From Erodium maritimum (lineage: Eukaryota; Streptophyta; Magnoliopsida; Geraniales; Geraniaceae), in the NCBI GenBank assembly GCA_963921825.1, contig OY997592.1, positions 51,294,336-51,358,335 of the forward strand: a DNA stretch of 64,000 nucleotides, written 5' to 3'. The position numbers and the translations under genes were made by a program. The notes beneath the pieces are model-generated. The model ran no database searches, was not told the DNA's origin, and saw nothing but the letters and a program-made list of their open reading frames with translations. This document shows positions 45,301 to 56,479 of this stretch, piece by piece. Each line of letters starts with the position of its first letter. Position 1 is the first letter of the stretch.

Positions 45301-45630
45301 ATTATGTCGTAGTCAGTCTGTTATCTGTGGTGGTGAGCGAACGCTCACCCCTTGCTGCTTTTCCTACAGGTACTGATCACAGGACGGACTAGGTGAGCTC
45401 TCGAAGCTTGTGGAGCTAGGGGCGGAGTCCGGGTCTTTGTTTTTGAGTCTAGTGACGGATACCTTGTACTTTTGTCCACGTGTTGGGACATATTTTAAAG
45501 TTGTAAATATTATTTTGATTAATTAAATGGAGATTTTAAAGTGTTTATCCAAAACAGGTTTCATTGTTTTATTATTTTAAAGGTTCACGTCATGAGTTCG
45601 TCTTGAAAGTAACTAAACTCGCGAGTCACA
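42362..45630 (+). mobile_element. Diverged solo LTR of the long-LTR Ty3 family
   Basis: Starts TGTAATAACCACTCCCGG like the LTRs at 49443 and 58175 and shares their upstream part, the AGGTAGGGAAAAGTAGCCGG phrase (43781) and a 38-39 bp minisatellite (44105-44620). It has its own 47-bp array (GGTTGCAAGCATTCTTTGGC, 44680-44990) and a 28-bp array (GCGATCCTTTGTGATCTTGT, 45035-45115). The end is diverged (...GCGAGTCACA) and no primer site, internal region or target duplication follows. Confidence 0.75.
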
Positions 45631-46745
45631 CCACCTAAACCTGTTTTACCAACAACGACGAGACGGACCATGCGACGACAAGAAAAATAGCCACCAATTG
45701 ATCGGTCCCGATTCTTGAAACAAAACCATCAGGACATCCTCCGGTTGAGGACAGAGCACCAACCAAGGTTCGACCAACGAGAAACAACCTGCTCCGACAA
45801 CCAGCAAACCACCATCGAACAACCAAACCCCTCCACTACCGTAGACCAAAACTGGGATACTCACACTCAACATCAACACCATAACCTTAATGTTATCAAA
45901 ACACAAATCGCCGGAACACCGAACCCGAGGCCACAAACCCAATGGTCATCCTCCAAACAACAAGAGAATAGAGGGGATGCTCTTCTTCTCAACGTGAATA
46001 AAAAATGTCTTATTCCATGGATGGAAACTGAGAGGTCGAGACTCCGGGATCAATATCCCCTCGAGGACAGGCGTAGCTTTGGATCGACAACCCAAGGGCC
46101 CAACGAAGAGAACCAACATGACCAAGAAATAGAGATGAGTAGAACGCCAACAACCATAGACATAGTGCTCTTCTTCTCAACGTAAACTTGCTCCATGGCT
46201 GAAAACTCAGAGGCCGAGACTCCGATACCAATAACCTCTCGAGGACATGCGCAACTCTGGATCGACCACCCAAGGACCCAATGAAGAGAGCCAACATGGA
46301 TGACACGAAACCAAGCCGCTGGCAGACCAAAATATCACTCCCCCTTCCTTCCGATCCTCAAATCGCATCTACAAAGCTTGTCGAAATCCTGAACAACTCA
46401 CTTGTAGACACAGCGAGAACGGGACCATCGGAGATGACACAAACTGATCCCAACACCGTCATACCCCAAGAACAACAATTATGACGCACACCAGGGACGA
46501 ACCCACACTCAACGATAAGACCAGAGCCATCACAACATGAGGGGGAAATGGAAGGCGGAGTATTGTTGGATCCTAGAGAGCACCGAATCAAAGATAGATA
46601 TGGACCGAGACATGAGGAAAAGATGAGGGACCGAGACCATGATGAGAGGAGAATGGGAAATGAGGGAGCAAGTCAGCGATAGTCGTGGCCAAAGGCCACG
46701 ACTACCGGCGGCGGCGACTGGTGGACAACGAAACCCTAAGACGTG
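45631..46745 (-). other. Degenerate sequence with a 150-bp direct repeat, possibly a retroelement 5' part
   Basis: Two similar blocks (about 45975-46125 and 46165-46305) share GCTCTTCTTCTCAACGT, GAGACTCCG and ACCCAAGG. The right end on the minus strand reads GGGTTTCGTTGTCCACCAG, then GTCGCCGCCGCCGG, reminiscent of LINE leaders. Reading frames on both strands (45715-46185 plus, 46010-46330 minus) have no recognisable domain. Confidence 0.4.
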
Positions 46746-47531
46746 GGAAGCACATTTACGCCATTTTGATGATATGTGACCAATTCATAAGGCATGTAAT
46801 TGTTCTGTTGCCAACACATAAGGGGTATTAGATGATCAGTGACCAATTCATAAATAGGTATTAAAGGTGTATTACCAAAATGTAAAGACTCTTATTGAAC
46901 ATTATAAAACTTTGGGGGTACTAAAGGTGTGTTACCAATTCAAAAAGGGTGCAAAATGATAATCAACCCTTGCAACTGCATATGATTTGAAGCTCACGTG
47001 AATACGACGCGTATCTCACACGCGTGGATAAGTGATATGTGTCATTTGTACTATCGTACGTGGGGGTGTGTATGTTAAAAGAAAATCCTAATGTCCTTCG
47101 TAGAAGAGCGCATAAGTCGGTGATATCAATAGTAATTCCGATAATCGACACCTTCGATTTGCAAAAAATTGAGACTAGCACTAGAAACCAGCAAAAGTTA
47201 CGTTCATCTCAATTTTTAACCAATTCTTTTGGGCTTTTGGTTGGGCTTTCATTGGGCCAAAATCAAATCTTTTTTGTGTCCTTTATTTTTGAAGTTCCAT
47301 TCTTTTTTTAGTTTGTTAATTTTCCAAATGAACAGTTGTTTACTTTTGTTCTTTGTTTTCAACTTCATATATCAAAATCACATCAATACAAATAAAATAT
47401 AACTAAAAAAACATAATCAATCAATCAAAAAACTATTAAAATCAACTACAACAAAAATGATGTAAAAGTAATAAGAAAAAACAAATCAAACAAAAACAAG
47501 AACAATTCAAAAAATCATGATCCAATATAAC
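46746..47531. other. Gene-free sequence
   Basis: A segment with ATTTACGCCATTTTG (46754) and repeated GGTATTA-type phrases resembles one end of a small Mutator-like element, but the other end was not found. The rest is AT-rich. Confidence 0.35.
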
Positions 47532-48680
47532 GAGAAGAAATAAATAGAAACTCACACCTTAACCTAAAAATGGTGAGAACTCATATAAGCCATCAATTTC
47601 ATAAATGGATGTATGAGATGCTATTGAGTTGTTGAGTGCAAAAACACAACATTTTTTGGTAAGTGGTAGGTTTTTTTTAGTAAAACTATTATATATTTTT
47701 TTTACCAATTCCTAAATTTAATCATTCTTGCTTCGTTTGAACTCCGATTAGCTTCAAACTTGCACCAATATTTTTGTATTTTCAAGGGATTTCTATTAAG
47801 ACCAGTGAAGAATATATTTTGAAGCACAGATTTTTTTATTTTGGGATTGATTTAAAAAAAAATTATATCTGAGTAATTTTTATCAACACTTTACACTGGT
47901 TTGATCAACACTGAACAATAGTTCAATCACCTCATTTTCCAAAATTGGACATGATTTTTATCACTTCATCACATGTTTTTTATGAACACTGAACATTAGT
48001 TTTATCAACACTAAACATTAGGTATATAACTAAATTACATGTGATTTATCACCCCCATCACATGTTTTTTTATCAACACTAAACATTAGGTATATAACTA
48101 AATTACATGTGATTTATCACTCTCATCACATGTTTTTTTATCAACACTAAACTCTTGTTTATGACCCTTATTATCAAAATTAAACATAATTTTTATCACC
48201 TCATCACTTGTTTTTTATCACTTCAGTACATGTTTTTTTTATCAACGTTTAGCACTAATTTGATCACCCCGACATAGAACATTTATGAATGAAGATTTAT
48301 CAACACTCAACATTATTTTTATCACCCCGACATAAATTTTTATTTTCGTGCTTCAAAATATATTCAATATGTTACTTGATAGATAACCCTTGAAATAAGA
48401 AAAAATATTGGCGCAAGTTTGAAGCTAATCGAAGTTCAAACAAATCAGAAATGATTAAATTAGTGAAATGGTTAAGAAAAAATGAACACTTCTCCACATG
48501 GCACCATGTTATTGCAATTATGTCCTTGCTTCTGTGAGAAATGATGAAAGTGGCGTGTATTTTGGGTGAAATTGAGGTGATGATGTGGTATCAAGGTGAA
48601 TGTTGTATCTTAGGAGTGTGGGGCTAAGATGAGTTCTAACAGTTTTCAGGATAAGAAGGGTTTCCATTAGATTTGTCCTC
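47532..48680. mobile_element. Non-autonomous Mutator-like element, copy B (same family as 40732-42104, opposite orientation)
   Basis: Its right end, read on the minus strand, starts GAGGACAAATCTAATGG and aligns with the left end of copy A; the interior has the same TTATCAACACTAAAC/GATAAAA repeats on the opposite strand and the same conserved TTTGAACTCCGATTAGC. Flanks share AATATAAC (47524-47531 and 48683-48690), giving an 8-9 bp target duplication. Confidence 0.83.
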
Positions 48681-48690
48681 ATAATATAAC

Positions 48691-48714
48691 ATATATATAT
48701 ATATATATATATAT
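48691..48714. repeat. (AT)n microsatellite
   Basis: Run of AT dinucleotides directly right of copy B. Confidence 0.93.
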
Positions 48715-48773
48715 TATGAAAAGAAAAACAACACCAACAAAATCAAAATACTTTTGTCAATGATATTGGGTCT

Positions 48774-49442
48774 TGACACTCCGTGATTTAACCCTCAGAA
48801 TGGTACGGCAAGCGTACCGGTCGTCAAGTAGTATTCGGGTTTTAAGTCCGAGATATCGTACCCAAGGGAGCAATTAGACAAGCACTTTAGTTAATTAATT
48901 CGATGGTCAAGCTATTCCTATAACGATGTTTGGTTTTGGTTTGTAAAATGTAAATTCATGCAAGTACTGAGAATATATAAATGATCCGAAAACAGAGCAC
49001 AAAACCACAAATGGATTGTAAATCAGAGATAAAAGACGGTCTAGGACATTAACGGGGGTCGAATGCGATGAACAACTTAACGATATTTGGCATACATTTA
49101 TAACTAATACTATTTTAAGGGCAACAGAAATTCTCTTTAAGTAGTCCTAACCATCTCTCGATCGTATTAAGACCCTAATACACTCGGTCCACCTAATTAT
49201 CTCTAATCTAGGTGTAGAGCGGCATAAGCATTACGATCTATGAATTCCTCTAACTTTCGGGTTTTACACCTATAGCTATTGCACTCGTGTCAGTCTAGCC
49301 ATATTCTAGCCTAGATTGAAACCCGAGCTATCCAATTCCTTTTTCCTCTTTTTAACCTCATTTCTCAATTGTTGGTTAACAAGATTTAATCATACATGTA
49401 CGTGATCAAGGCAATGTAGCATTACGAACGGAAATGCATAAA
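48774..49442 (-). mobile_element. Distal part of a gypsy-type 3' LTR (minus), interrupted by the second Ty3 element
   Basis: On the minus strand the LTR ends ...CACGGAGTGTCA at 48774. The proximal part lies at 60867-62035 and starts TGTTGATGTGGAC. The total original length is about 1.4 kb. The last 438 bp before the insertion (49005-49442) recur at 60867-61305. Confidence 0.75.
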
Positions 49443-52345
49443 TGTAATAACCACTTCTGGTCAACGCCAGTCAAACCTGCGAAAAACGGGAAAATTTAAA
49501 TTTTTTAAGACAGACACTTAATTTAACCAAAATTGACCCCGAGGGTCAAACCGGACTTAAGTTGACCCCGTTATCGACCAAAATGGGTTCCGGGGGACTC
49601 AGGGAAACTTTCTGATCAATTTGGAAAATGTTGACTTTTCGTTGGAAAAGTCAACCGAGCGACGTTTTGGTCCATTCAAGGACCGTTTTGGATCCAAAAA
49701 GCTTAGCCGTCGACGCAACAGTCTTAGTTGAGCCGTTTCCTTGTAGCCCGCCAAGTTTCGTAATTTCTTGGAAAAAGTGCCCGTTCGGGGCCCGAAACGT
49801 CCGTTTTTCGCGAATCTTATTGGAAAATATCTAGTAGATATTTTTTAAAAGGAGTGGGGCCCACCTTGCCACTTGTCCAACTAGTGGTGGTGTTAGTTTT
49901 GGGGGGGAAATGAGTGGTGAGGGAAAGTGGCCGGCCACATGTGTTAAAAGAGAAAAAAAATAAAAATTGTGTTAGTTGTTTGAAATAGAAAAAGGAAGAG
50001 AGTGTTTTAGAGAGAGAAGGAGAAGAAGAAGAAGAAAAGAGAAGGAGAAGAAGGGTTAGGGTTGGGGAGAGATCGAACCCTTGGATCGTCTCGAGACAAA
50101 GAGCAATCGACTTCCCATCGTCTTCCTCGTTAGTAAGACCCGAACCGATTCTCGTTTTGATAAATTTTGGAAGTTAGGGTTTGTGTAAAAATATTAGTTT
50201 AGGGTGTTTTGAGTTTGGGGAAATTGTTGGAGACGTTTTGGAGGTGTTTGGAGGGGAAGGGGAACGTTTTCCGGCGACCGGGAGCTCGGGAGGAGCTTCG
50301 GCCACCATAGGGGGTGGCCGGCCACCATAGGAGGTGGCTGGCCGGAGCTAGGGCCGGCCACCACCATGGTGGCCGAGCCTCATTTAAGCCCTAGGGCCCA
50401 CAGCTAGGTTGGGCCGGGTGGGGCCCACGTGCTCGAGTGCTCGGGTTTAGTGTTCGGGTGGTTTAAAACGTTCCCCGGACCATTTATCCTTAACCGAATC
50501 GAAAATTGGAATTAAATTGGAGAAGTTGTAATTAACGGGTTTTGGAAACTTTAAACGTAAATTAATCGACTCGGAAGTCGAAATTCGATTCCGTCAAGTG
50601 CCTTGGTATCCTTGAATCATTCTAAGACCGTAGAAAAGAAAACGGGGACTTTTGGAGCCCCGGAAGGCCTTTTACAAAACCCGGGCAGATTCGCCATGAC
50701 GGGCGAATCGGGCCTCTACGGGTCCTTTATCGACAATGTCGAGTAATTGGGAAGTTTGGGAGTGATCGACATTGTCGGGGTTACGTTTGGGCGTTAAGTT
50801 TATCAAATTCCAGTTTTTTTCCTGCGAATTTAAAGTGCTTTAAAATTGTGTTCTTTTAGATCGTACTACGGACCGAGGCAAAGGGAAGCTAGGCGAGTGA
50901 CTAGGGTCACGCCGGGGCTTAGTTGAGCACTTTTGGAGGACTTATACGAGGTAGGGAAAAGTAGCCGGATCTCGGCCCTGATTAGGGAAAGTTAACAGTA
51001 GAATTGCATGTGACACCGGGGTGTCGTGGGTTGAGTAGGTTTATTTAAATATTAGAAAAGCATGATACGGGAAGGTAGTGTTTATGAGAAAAGCATGTGA
51101 CACTTAGTAGTGTCGTAGGAACAGAGAACTTAGCGTTATTAGAATTACTGGAGGCATATGAACATGCCCGGAGGTTGACTGTTTAATTTATGTCTTGGGT
51201 GGCCATGAGAGCCCGTGTATTATTGTTGGTGTCTTGGGTGTCCATGAGAGCCCGTGTATTATTGGTGGTGTCTTGGGTGGCCATGAGAGCCCGTGTATTA
51301 TCGTTGGTGTCTTGGGTGGCCATGAGAGCCCGTGTATTAGTGTTGGTGTCTTGGGTGGCCATGAGAGCCGTATTTGATTGTTGGTGTCTTGGGTGGCCGT
51401 GAGAGCCCGTGTTTTTACTGTTGGTGTTTTGGGGTGGCCGTGAGTTCCCGTGGGGTTGTTGAACCCGTGGTTTCACCGTTGGTGTTTTGGGTGACCGGGA
51501 GTGCCCGTGGGGTTGTTGAACCCGAGTCTTGACTGTTGAGGTGTCTTGAGTGGCCTTGAGTGCCTGTTTGTTGAACTTGCCTGTGATTGTGATTGTGGTT
51601 ACCTGAAGTTGTGAGTATGATAGGTCGACAGCCTGATCCGACTTGGTGTCATTGAATTGCGATAGGTCGACAGCCTGATCCGACTTGGTGTCGATGAATT
51701 GCGATAGGTCAACAGCCTGATCCGACTTCGTATCGAGGAATTGCGATATGTCGATCCTTGACCTGATTGAGATTGATAACTGGGCATGAGGGAGGTTACT
51801 GAACAGCTGGTGTGCGATCATTTGTGATCTTGTTTGGTGTTGCGTAGTCTTTCTGTCGTGGCCTTGGAGGAGGTCTTCGATAGTTGTGTCGGGTCTACAT
51901 TACGTTATCGAGTGTTGAGTCTGTTGAGGAAAGTAACGGGTGGTGTGTCAGTTGAGTACTTGAGTTGGGGTTTGTGGTCTCGGTGTTGGGTTTGGTTTTG
52001 GTGTTACTGGCTTGTCTACTAATTATGTCATAGTTAGTCTGTTATCCGTGGTGGTGAGCGAACGCTCACCCCTAGCTGCTTTTCCTACAGGTACTGATCA
52101 CCGGACGGACTAGGTGAGCTCTTGAAGCTTGTGGAGCTAGGAGCGGAGTCTGGTCTTTATTTTGTTGAGTCTAGTGACGGATATTGTACCTTGTCCACTT
52201 GTTGGGACGTTTTTGTATTGTAAATATTATTATTTTTGATAACTAAATGGTAATTTCAAGGTATTTATTCAAAACAGGTTTCAAGTGTTTTATGTTTTTA
52301 AATGTTCGCGTCCCGAGTTCGGTTTGCTGAAATTGGGGCGTGACA
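49443..52345 (+). repeat. 5' LTR of the second Ty3 element
   Basis: 2903 bp, TGTAATAACC to GGGGCGTGACA. Contains a purine-rich block (50005-50055), a GGCCGGCCACCA region (50300-50370), the 39-bp minisatellite (51190-51540) and 60-bp units with GGTCGACAGCCTGATCCGAC (51620-51760). Confidence 0.92.
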
Positions 52346-52348
52346 GCT

Positions 52349-52360
52349 TGGTATCAGAGC
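52349..52360 (+). other. Primer binding site (initiator tRNA-Met type)
   Basis: TGGTATCAGAGC three bases after the LTR, identical to that of the gag-only element. Confidence 0.9.
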
Positions 52361-53324
52361 TCGAGGTTTCACACCTCGGATTGTCCGTCAATTAGGTGGG
52401 GAGGGTCGAGTCAGTGTAGACCCGTCATGTCTTGAGTCTTGTTTTGTTTGTGCATATGTTGTAGTATTTTGTTGCTGGCATACTGATTGTGTGTGGTTGC
52501 GTGAACTGTTTTTAAACTGTTGCGGGTCGACTCAGGAGCGCTCCTGTAGTCGAACGTGACGGTGTTGATGTCAAGTCGGTACAACGTAGTTCGGGGACAC
52601 CTGGACCGGGTTGTAACTACGTGATGTCAAGAAATGAGGTTTTAAGATGAAAAGGTGAAAGTTTTAAAAGTTGTTGACCCTGTTGGCGTATTTTAGACTT
52701 GATTGGCCTTGTGGGCGTATGTTTTGATTTTGGTTGGCCCGGTGAGCGGGGGTCATGTTGTTGTGTTGTTGTTGGACTTTTCGGTTTGTGTTTTGGTTGA
52801 GGTTGGAGGACTTGTGGTTGGTTTTGTTTTGTTGCGCGTGTGTTGTTGAATTGACGATCAAGCGTGTGTGTAGGTTAAGGCTTTGTTTTAGGGTTAAAGC
52901 AGATTAAGATTCGAGTTCGAAATGAGTTTGGAAAACAGGTCTGCACGAGCGTCACGGATCCTGTCACGGATCCGTGATGGACCAGAGCGTTTTGGGAGAA
53001 TTCTAGGTCTTCGTCACGGGTCCGTGACCCCAACCGTGACGGGGTCTGCCACAGATCTGTGACCCCTGTTTTTGCACCGTCTTGACTTCGCAGTTTTTCG
53101 TGTTGTTGTGCGTGGCTTGGTGTGCGTTTATGCGGTTTAATTGAGGTTTCGCTTACGTATTATTATAATTAAAGTATAAATAGCGTGAGCGGTGTGACGT
53201 ATTAGTGCTAAGCACGCTAGAGTAAACGTAGACCGTGTGAACGTTAGTGTGTTTGAGCCTGTTGTTTTTTATATGAGTTTGCAAACTGAACGTTTGCGTG
53301 TATCCGTGCAGAGGATACTGACTT
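52361..53324 (+). other. Leader of the second Ty3 element
   Basis: Non-coding. Shares blocks with the leader of the gag-only element, including the GACTC-AGAGCGCTCCT region and the stretch just before gag (CAGAGGATAC). Contains a short array with TTGGCCC(T/G)G(T/G)TGGGCG and a locally repeated GTCACGGATCCGTGA (about 52955-53060). Confidence 0.7.
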
Positions 53325-54733
53325 ATGGCTCGCGGTAGATGCGGACGAGCAGCGGGAACACGGGGTCGGGCGCCCACGCGAGGCCGGCGGGGACGATCAG
53401 CGGGGACACCGGGAAGGGTGACAACCGTTGAGCCCGCCGAGTACGCGGAGGCGCAGGGCACTCCTGTCGGAGAAGACAGGAGAAGCGACGCGGGACCGTC
53501 TACAGGCACACCCAGTGTTCCGCTGGTCGCGGACCCTCCCGTTATGACTGCCCTGGATGAGCTGACCAGGGTAGTCCAGAGTTTGGTGGCGGTCATCGCC
53601 AGCCGAGAGTCGGCTTCACCAGCTCCAGAGGCAGCCGCGGTCCCAGTGAGGCCCGGTCAGGCAGAGGATCACACAGCCCGGACCCTACTAGACTTTCTGA
53701 AGGTAGGGATACCCATTTTCGTCGGGGAGCCGGACCCCGACCTAGCCGAGAGGTGGCTAGAGCAGGTCACGTGGGACCTGGATACTTCAGGTATCGAAGA
53801 TGGCCGCCGCAGAGTGTCCTTCGCAGATCACCAGCTGAGGGACAACGCCTACCACTGGTGGGGGCGTGTGAAGGACATTGTCGGGCACGACTACGACATC
53901 TTCTAGGAGGTGTTTCTGGCACAGTACTTTCCCGAGTCGGCTCGGCTGGAGCGACATCGGCAGTTTCTAGACCTGGAGCAAGGAGGGTTGACAGTGGCAG
54001 AATACGAGGCCAGATTCACGGCCTTGACCAGATTCGCGCCAGAGATGGTGACTACCAAGCAGAACCGTTGCATGCGGTTCCAGGGGGACTGAGACCGGTG
54101 ATTCGGGACAAGGTCCTCGCCTTGAGGTTGCGGAAGTATACAGATCTCGTGGACTCCGCGGCGACGGTGGAGCAGGGTATCCGGGATGCGGCTAGGACCC
54201 GCGAGGTTCGACAGCGGCCGACCAGCTTCACAGGGCCGTCAAACTCACGAGACTCGCGGAGACAGAGGACCACGGGGTTCTTCCGACCATCGCCTCATCA
54301 GGGTGGATCGAGACAGCAGGGGTCAGTGGCATAAGTGGGGCCAGTCGCCTTAGAGAGGAGGCCGACATGCTATTACTGCGGGCAGCCAGGCCACTTACAG
54401 TGAGACTGTCTGGCGAAGGGAGGGCATGCGGCACTACCAACGACTAGCCGGACAGGCCAGGGCTCGGGGTCGAGAGCCGACGAGACCAGCTGTTTCCGGT
54501 GCGGCCGGGTTGGACACACTATGGCATGGTGCCGTGAGCCGTTAGAAGCGACATCAGCGCAGCGACCGCAGCAGTCGCGGACAGTACAGTCGCCCAAGGG
54601 TCGCCCTCGATAGAGTCAGTAGCCGAGGTCATCACGGCCGTCTACGAGCGCACCGATTCCGAGACAACAGCAGAGTCATGGATATGCAACAGCCAATGCG
54701 CCGGGTCAAAGGAAGCAGGCCTCGCAGGGGAGA
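53325..54733 (+). pseudogene. Gag of the second Ty3 element
   Basis: Starts MARGRCGRAAGTRG, like the gag at 21695, and follows the same domain order: WLEQVTWDLD, HQLRDNAYHWWGRVKD, YFPESARLERHRQFLDLEQ and two zinc knuckles, CYYCGQPGHLQ.DC (stop inside) and CFRCGRVGHTMAWC. Breaks: TAG at 53904-53906, a frameshift near 54090 into the frame then used by pol, a TAA at about 54335 and further stops near 54402 and 54612. The first stop lies at a different codon from the first stop in the other gag, so the two decayed independently. Confidence 0.85.
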
Positions 54734-56158
54734 GTGTATGCAGTCACCGACTCCAGAGCCCCGGGATCTAGCACGTACCGCGAGACCATCCAGGGTACGT
54801 GTTTATTGTATCATTTATGGGCGTTATTCTTATTTGATATCGGGGCGTCGCACTCGTTTATTTCGTCGGGTTGTGCTGAGAGGTTGGGGTTGAGCTTAGA
54901 GCCGTTGAGTCCACCCCTATGCCTGGACACCCCAGTTGGGGGTGGTGTATCGTTGACTAGGGTATGTCGTGCCTGCGAGATTAGAGTCGCAGACTGTCCT
55001 TGCCCTGGTGATCTTCTCGTACTGGGAATGACGACCTTTGATGTGATCTTGGGAATGGATTGGTTGTCGAGGTACCGAGCCAATATCGATTGCTACAGGC
55101 GACGAGTGACAGTGTCAGTGGGCGGTACGAAGGTGACGTGTGTTGTGGGTAGTAAGAGTGGGGTCCTCCTGTCGGCGTTGTCCGCAGAGGAGAAAGTACC
55201 GGCTGTGCAGAGCCGAGAGTTACCGAGAGTGGTATGCGAGTTCCCCGAGGTTTTTCCTGAGGAGTTGAGCGGGTTGCCACCGGTTCGTGAGGTGGATTTC
55301 GGGATTGACCTAGTGCCGGGAACGGCGGCGATATCGATGGCGCCTTACAGGTTTGCGCCGGCAGAGTTGACTGAGCTGAAGCGTCAACTAGAGGAGCTTC
55401 AGCAGAAGGGGTTTATCCATCCGAGTGTATCACCGTGAGGAGCACCAGCACTCTTCGTGAAGAAGAAGAGTGGAGAGCTACGGATGTGTATAGGTTACCG
55501 GAAGCTGAACCGGGTTACGGTGAAGAACCGATACCTGATGTCGAGGATCGATGACTTGTTCGACCAGTTGAGAGGGGCGACCTACTTCTCGAAGATCGAT
55601 CTGCGATCCGGTTATTATCAGTTGCGAGTCCGTGAGGGGGACGTCGCAAAGACTGCATTCCGGACACGCTATGGGCACTACGAGTTCCTGGTGATGCCAT
55701 TCGGACTGACGAACGCACCTGCAGCGTTCATGGACCTGATGAACAGCATCTTCCGGCCGTACCTAGATCAGTTTGTGGTGGTGTTCGTGGATGACATCCT
55801 GATATATTCGCAGAACGAGGCGGCGCATAGGTCACATCTGAGGGCTGTTCTGACACTACTGCGCGAGCATCAGCTATATGCCAACCGTGAGAAGTGCGAG
55901 TTCTGGCTCTCTGAGGTGAAATTCCTCGGCCACATCGTGTCCCGTGACGGTATCCTGGTCGATCCGTCGAAGATCGACGCGGTCTCGAAGTGGGCACGAC
56001 CCACGAGTGTCTTCGAGATCCGCAGCTTTCTGGGGTTGGCAGGCTACTAGCGGCGATTCGTACAGGATTTTGCGCGACTAGTCGCGTCGATGACTCTGCT
56101 GACGCGCAAGGGAACCGGATTTATGTGGACAGAGTAATGTGAACGGGCATTCACGGAG
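54734..56158 (+). pseudogene. Protease and reverse transcriptase of the second Ty3 element
   Basis: The aspartic protease motif appears as D-I-G-A-S-H-S-F (codons from 54836); the active-site Thr of D-T-G is replaced by Ile, so the protease would be inactive even without stops. The reverse transcriptase starts with EFPEVFPEEL and PYR.APAEL, continues after a TGA (55436-55438, where Trp is usual) with YRKLN, the [14 protein letters not shown] block, [13 protein letters not shown] and the catalytic FVDD (55784-55795), and ends at SFLGLAGY before a TAG at 56048-56050. All pieces share one frame. Confidence 0.9.
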
Positions 56159-56479
56159 TTGAAGACTCGGCTGACTACCGCTCCAATATTAGTGGTGCCC
56201 GAGCGAGGGGTCGGTTATGATGTCTACTGTGATGCGTCCGGAGAGGGACTGGGCTGCGTACTGATGCAGTTGGGCAGAGTGGTGGCTTATGGCTCTAGAC
56301 AGTTGAAGACGCACGAGCGCAACTATCCTACCCACGACTTGGAGCTAGCAGCAGTCGTGTTTGCGCTAAAGAGCTGGCGATATTATCTGTATGGCGAGGG
56401 GTTTTAGGTGTTCTCGGATCACAAGAGCCTCAAGTACATATTTTCCCAGCGAGACCTGAACATGCGTCAGCGACGGTGA
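56159..56479 (+). pseudogene. RNase H domain of the second Ty3 element
   Basis: Contains the acidic positions expected for Ty3 RNase [33 protein letters not shown] and, after a TAG at 56405-56407, VFSDHKSLKYIF. A TGA at 56477-56479 replaces the usual Trp after RQRR. Confidence 0.85.

Noticed and set aside
45715-46185. 156-residue plus-strand frame
   Set aside because: No domain; composition follows a region whose minus strand looks more like retroelement sequence.
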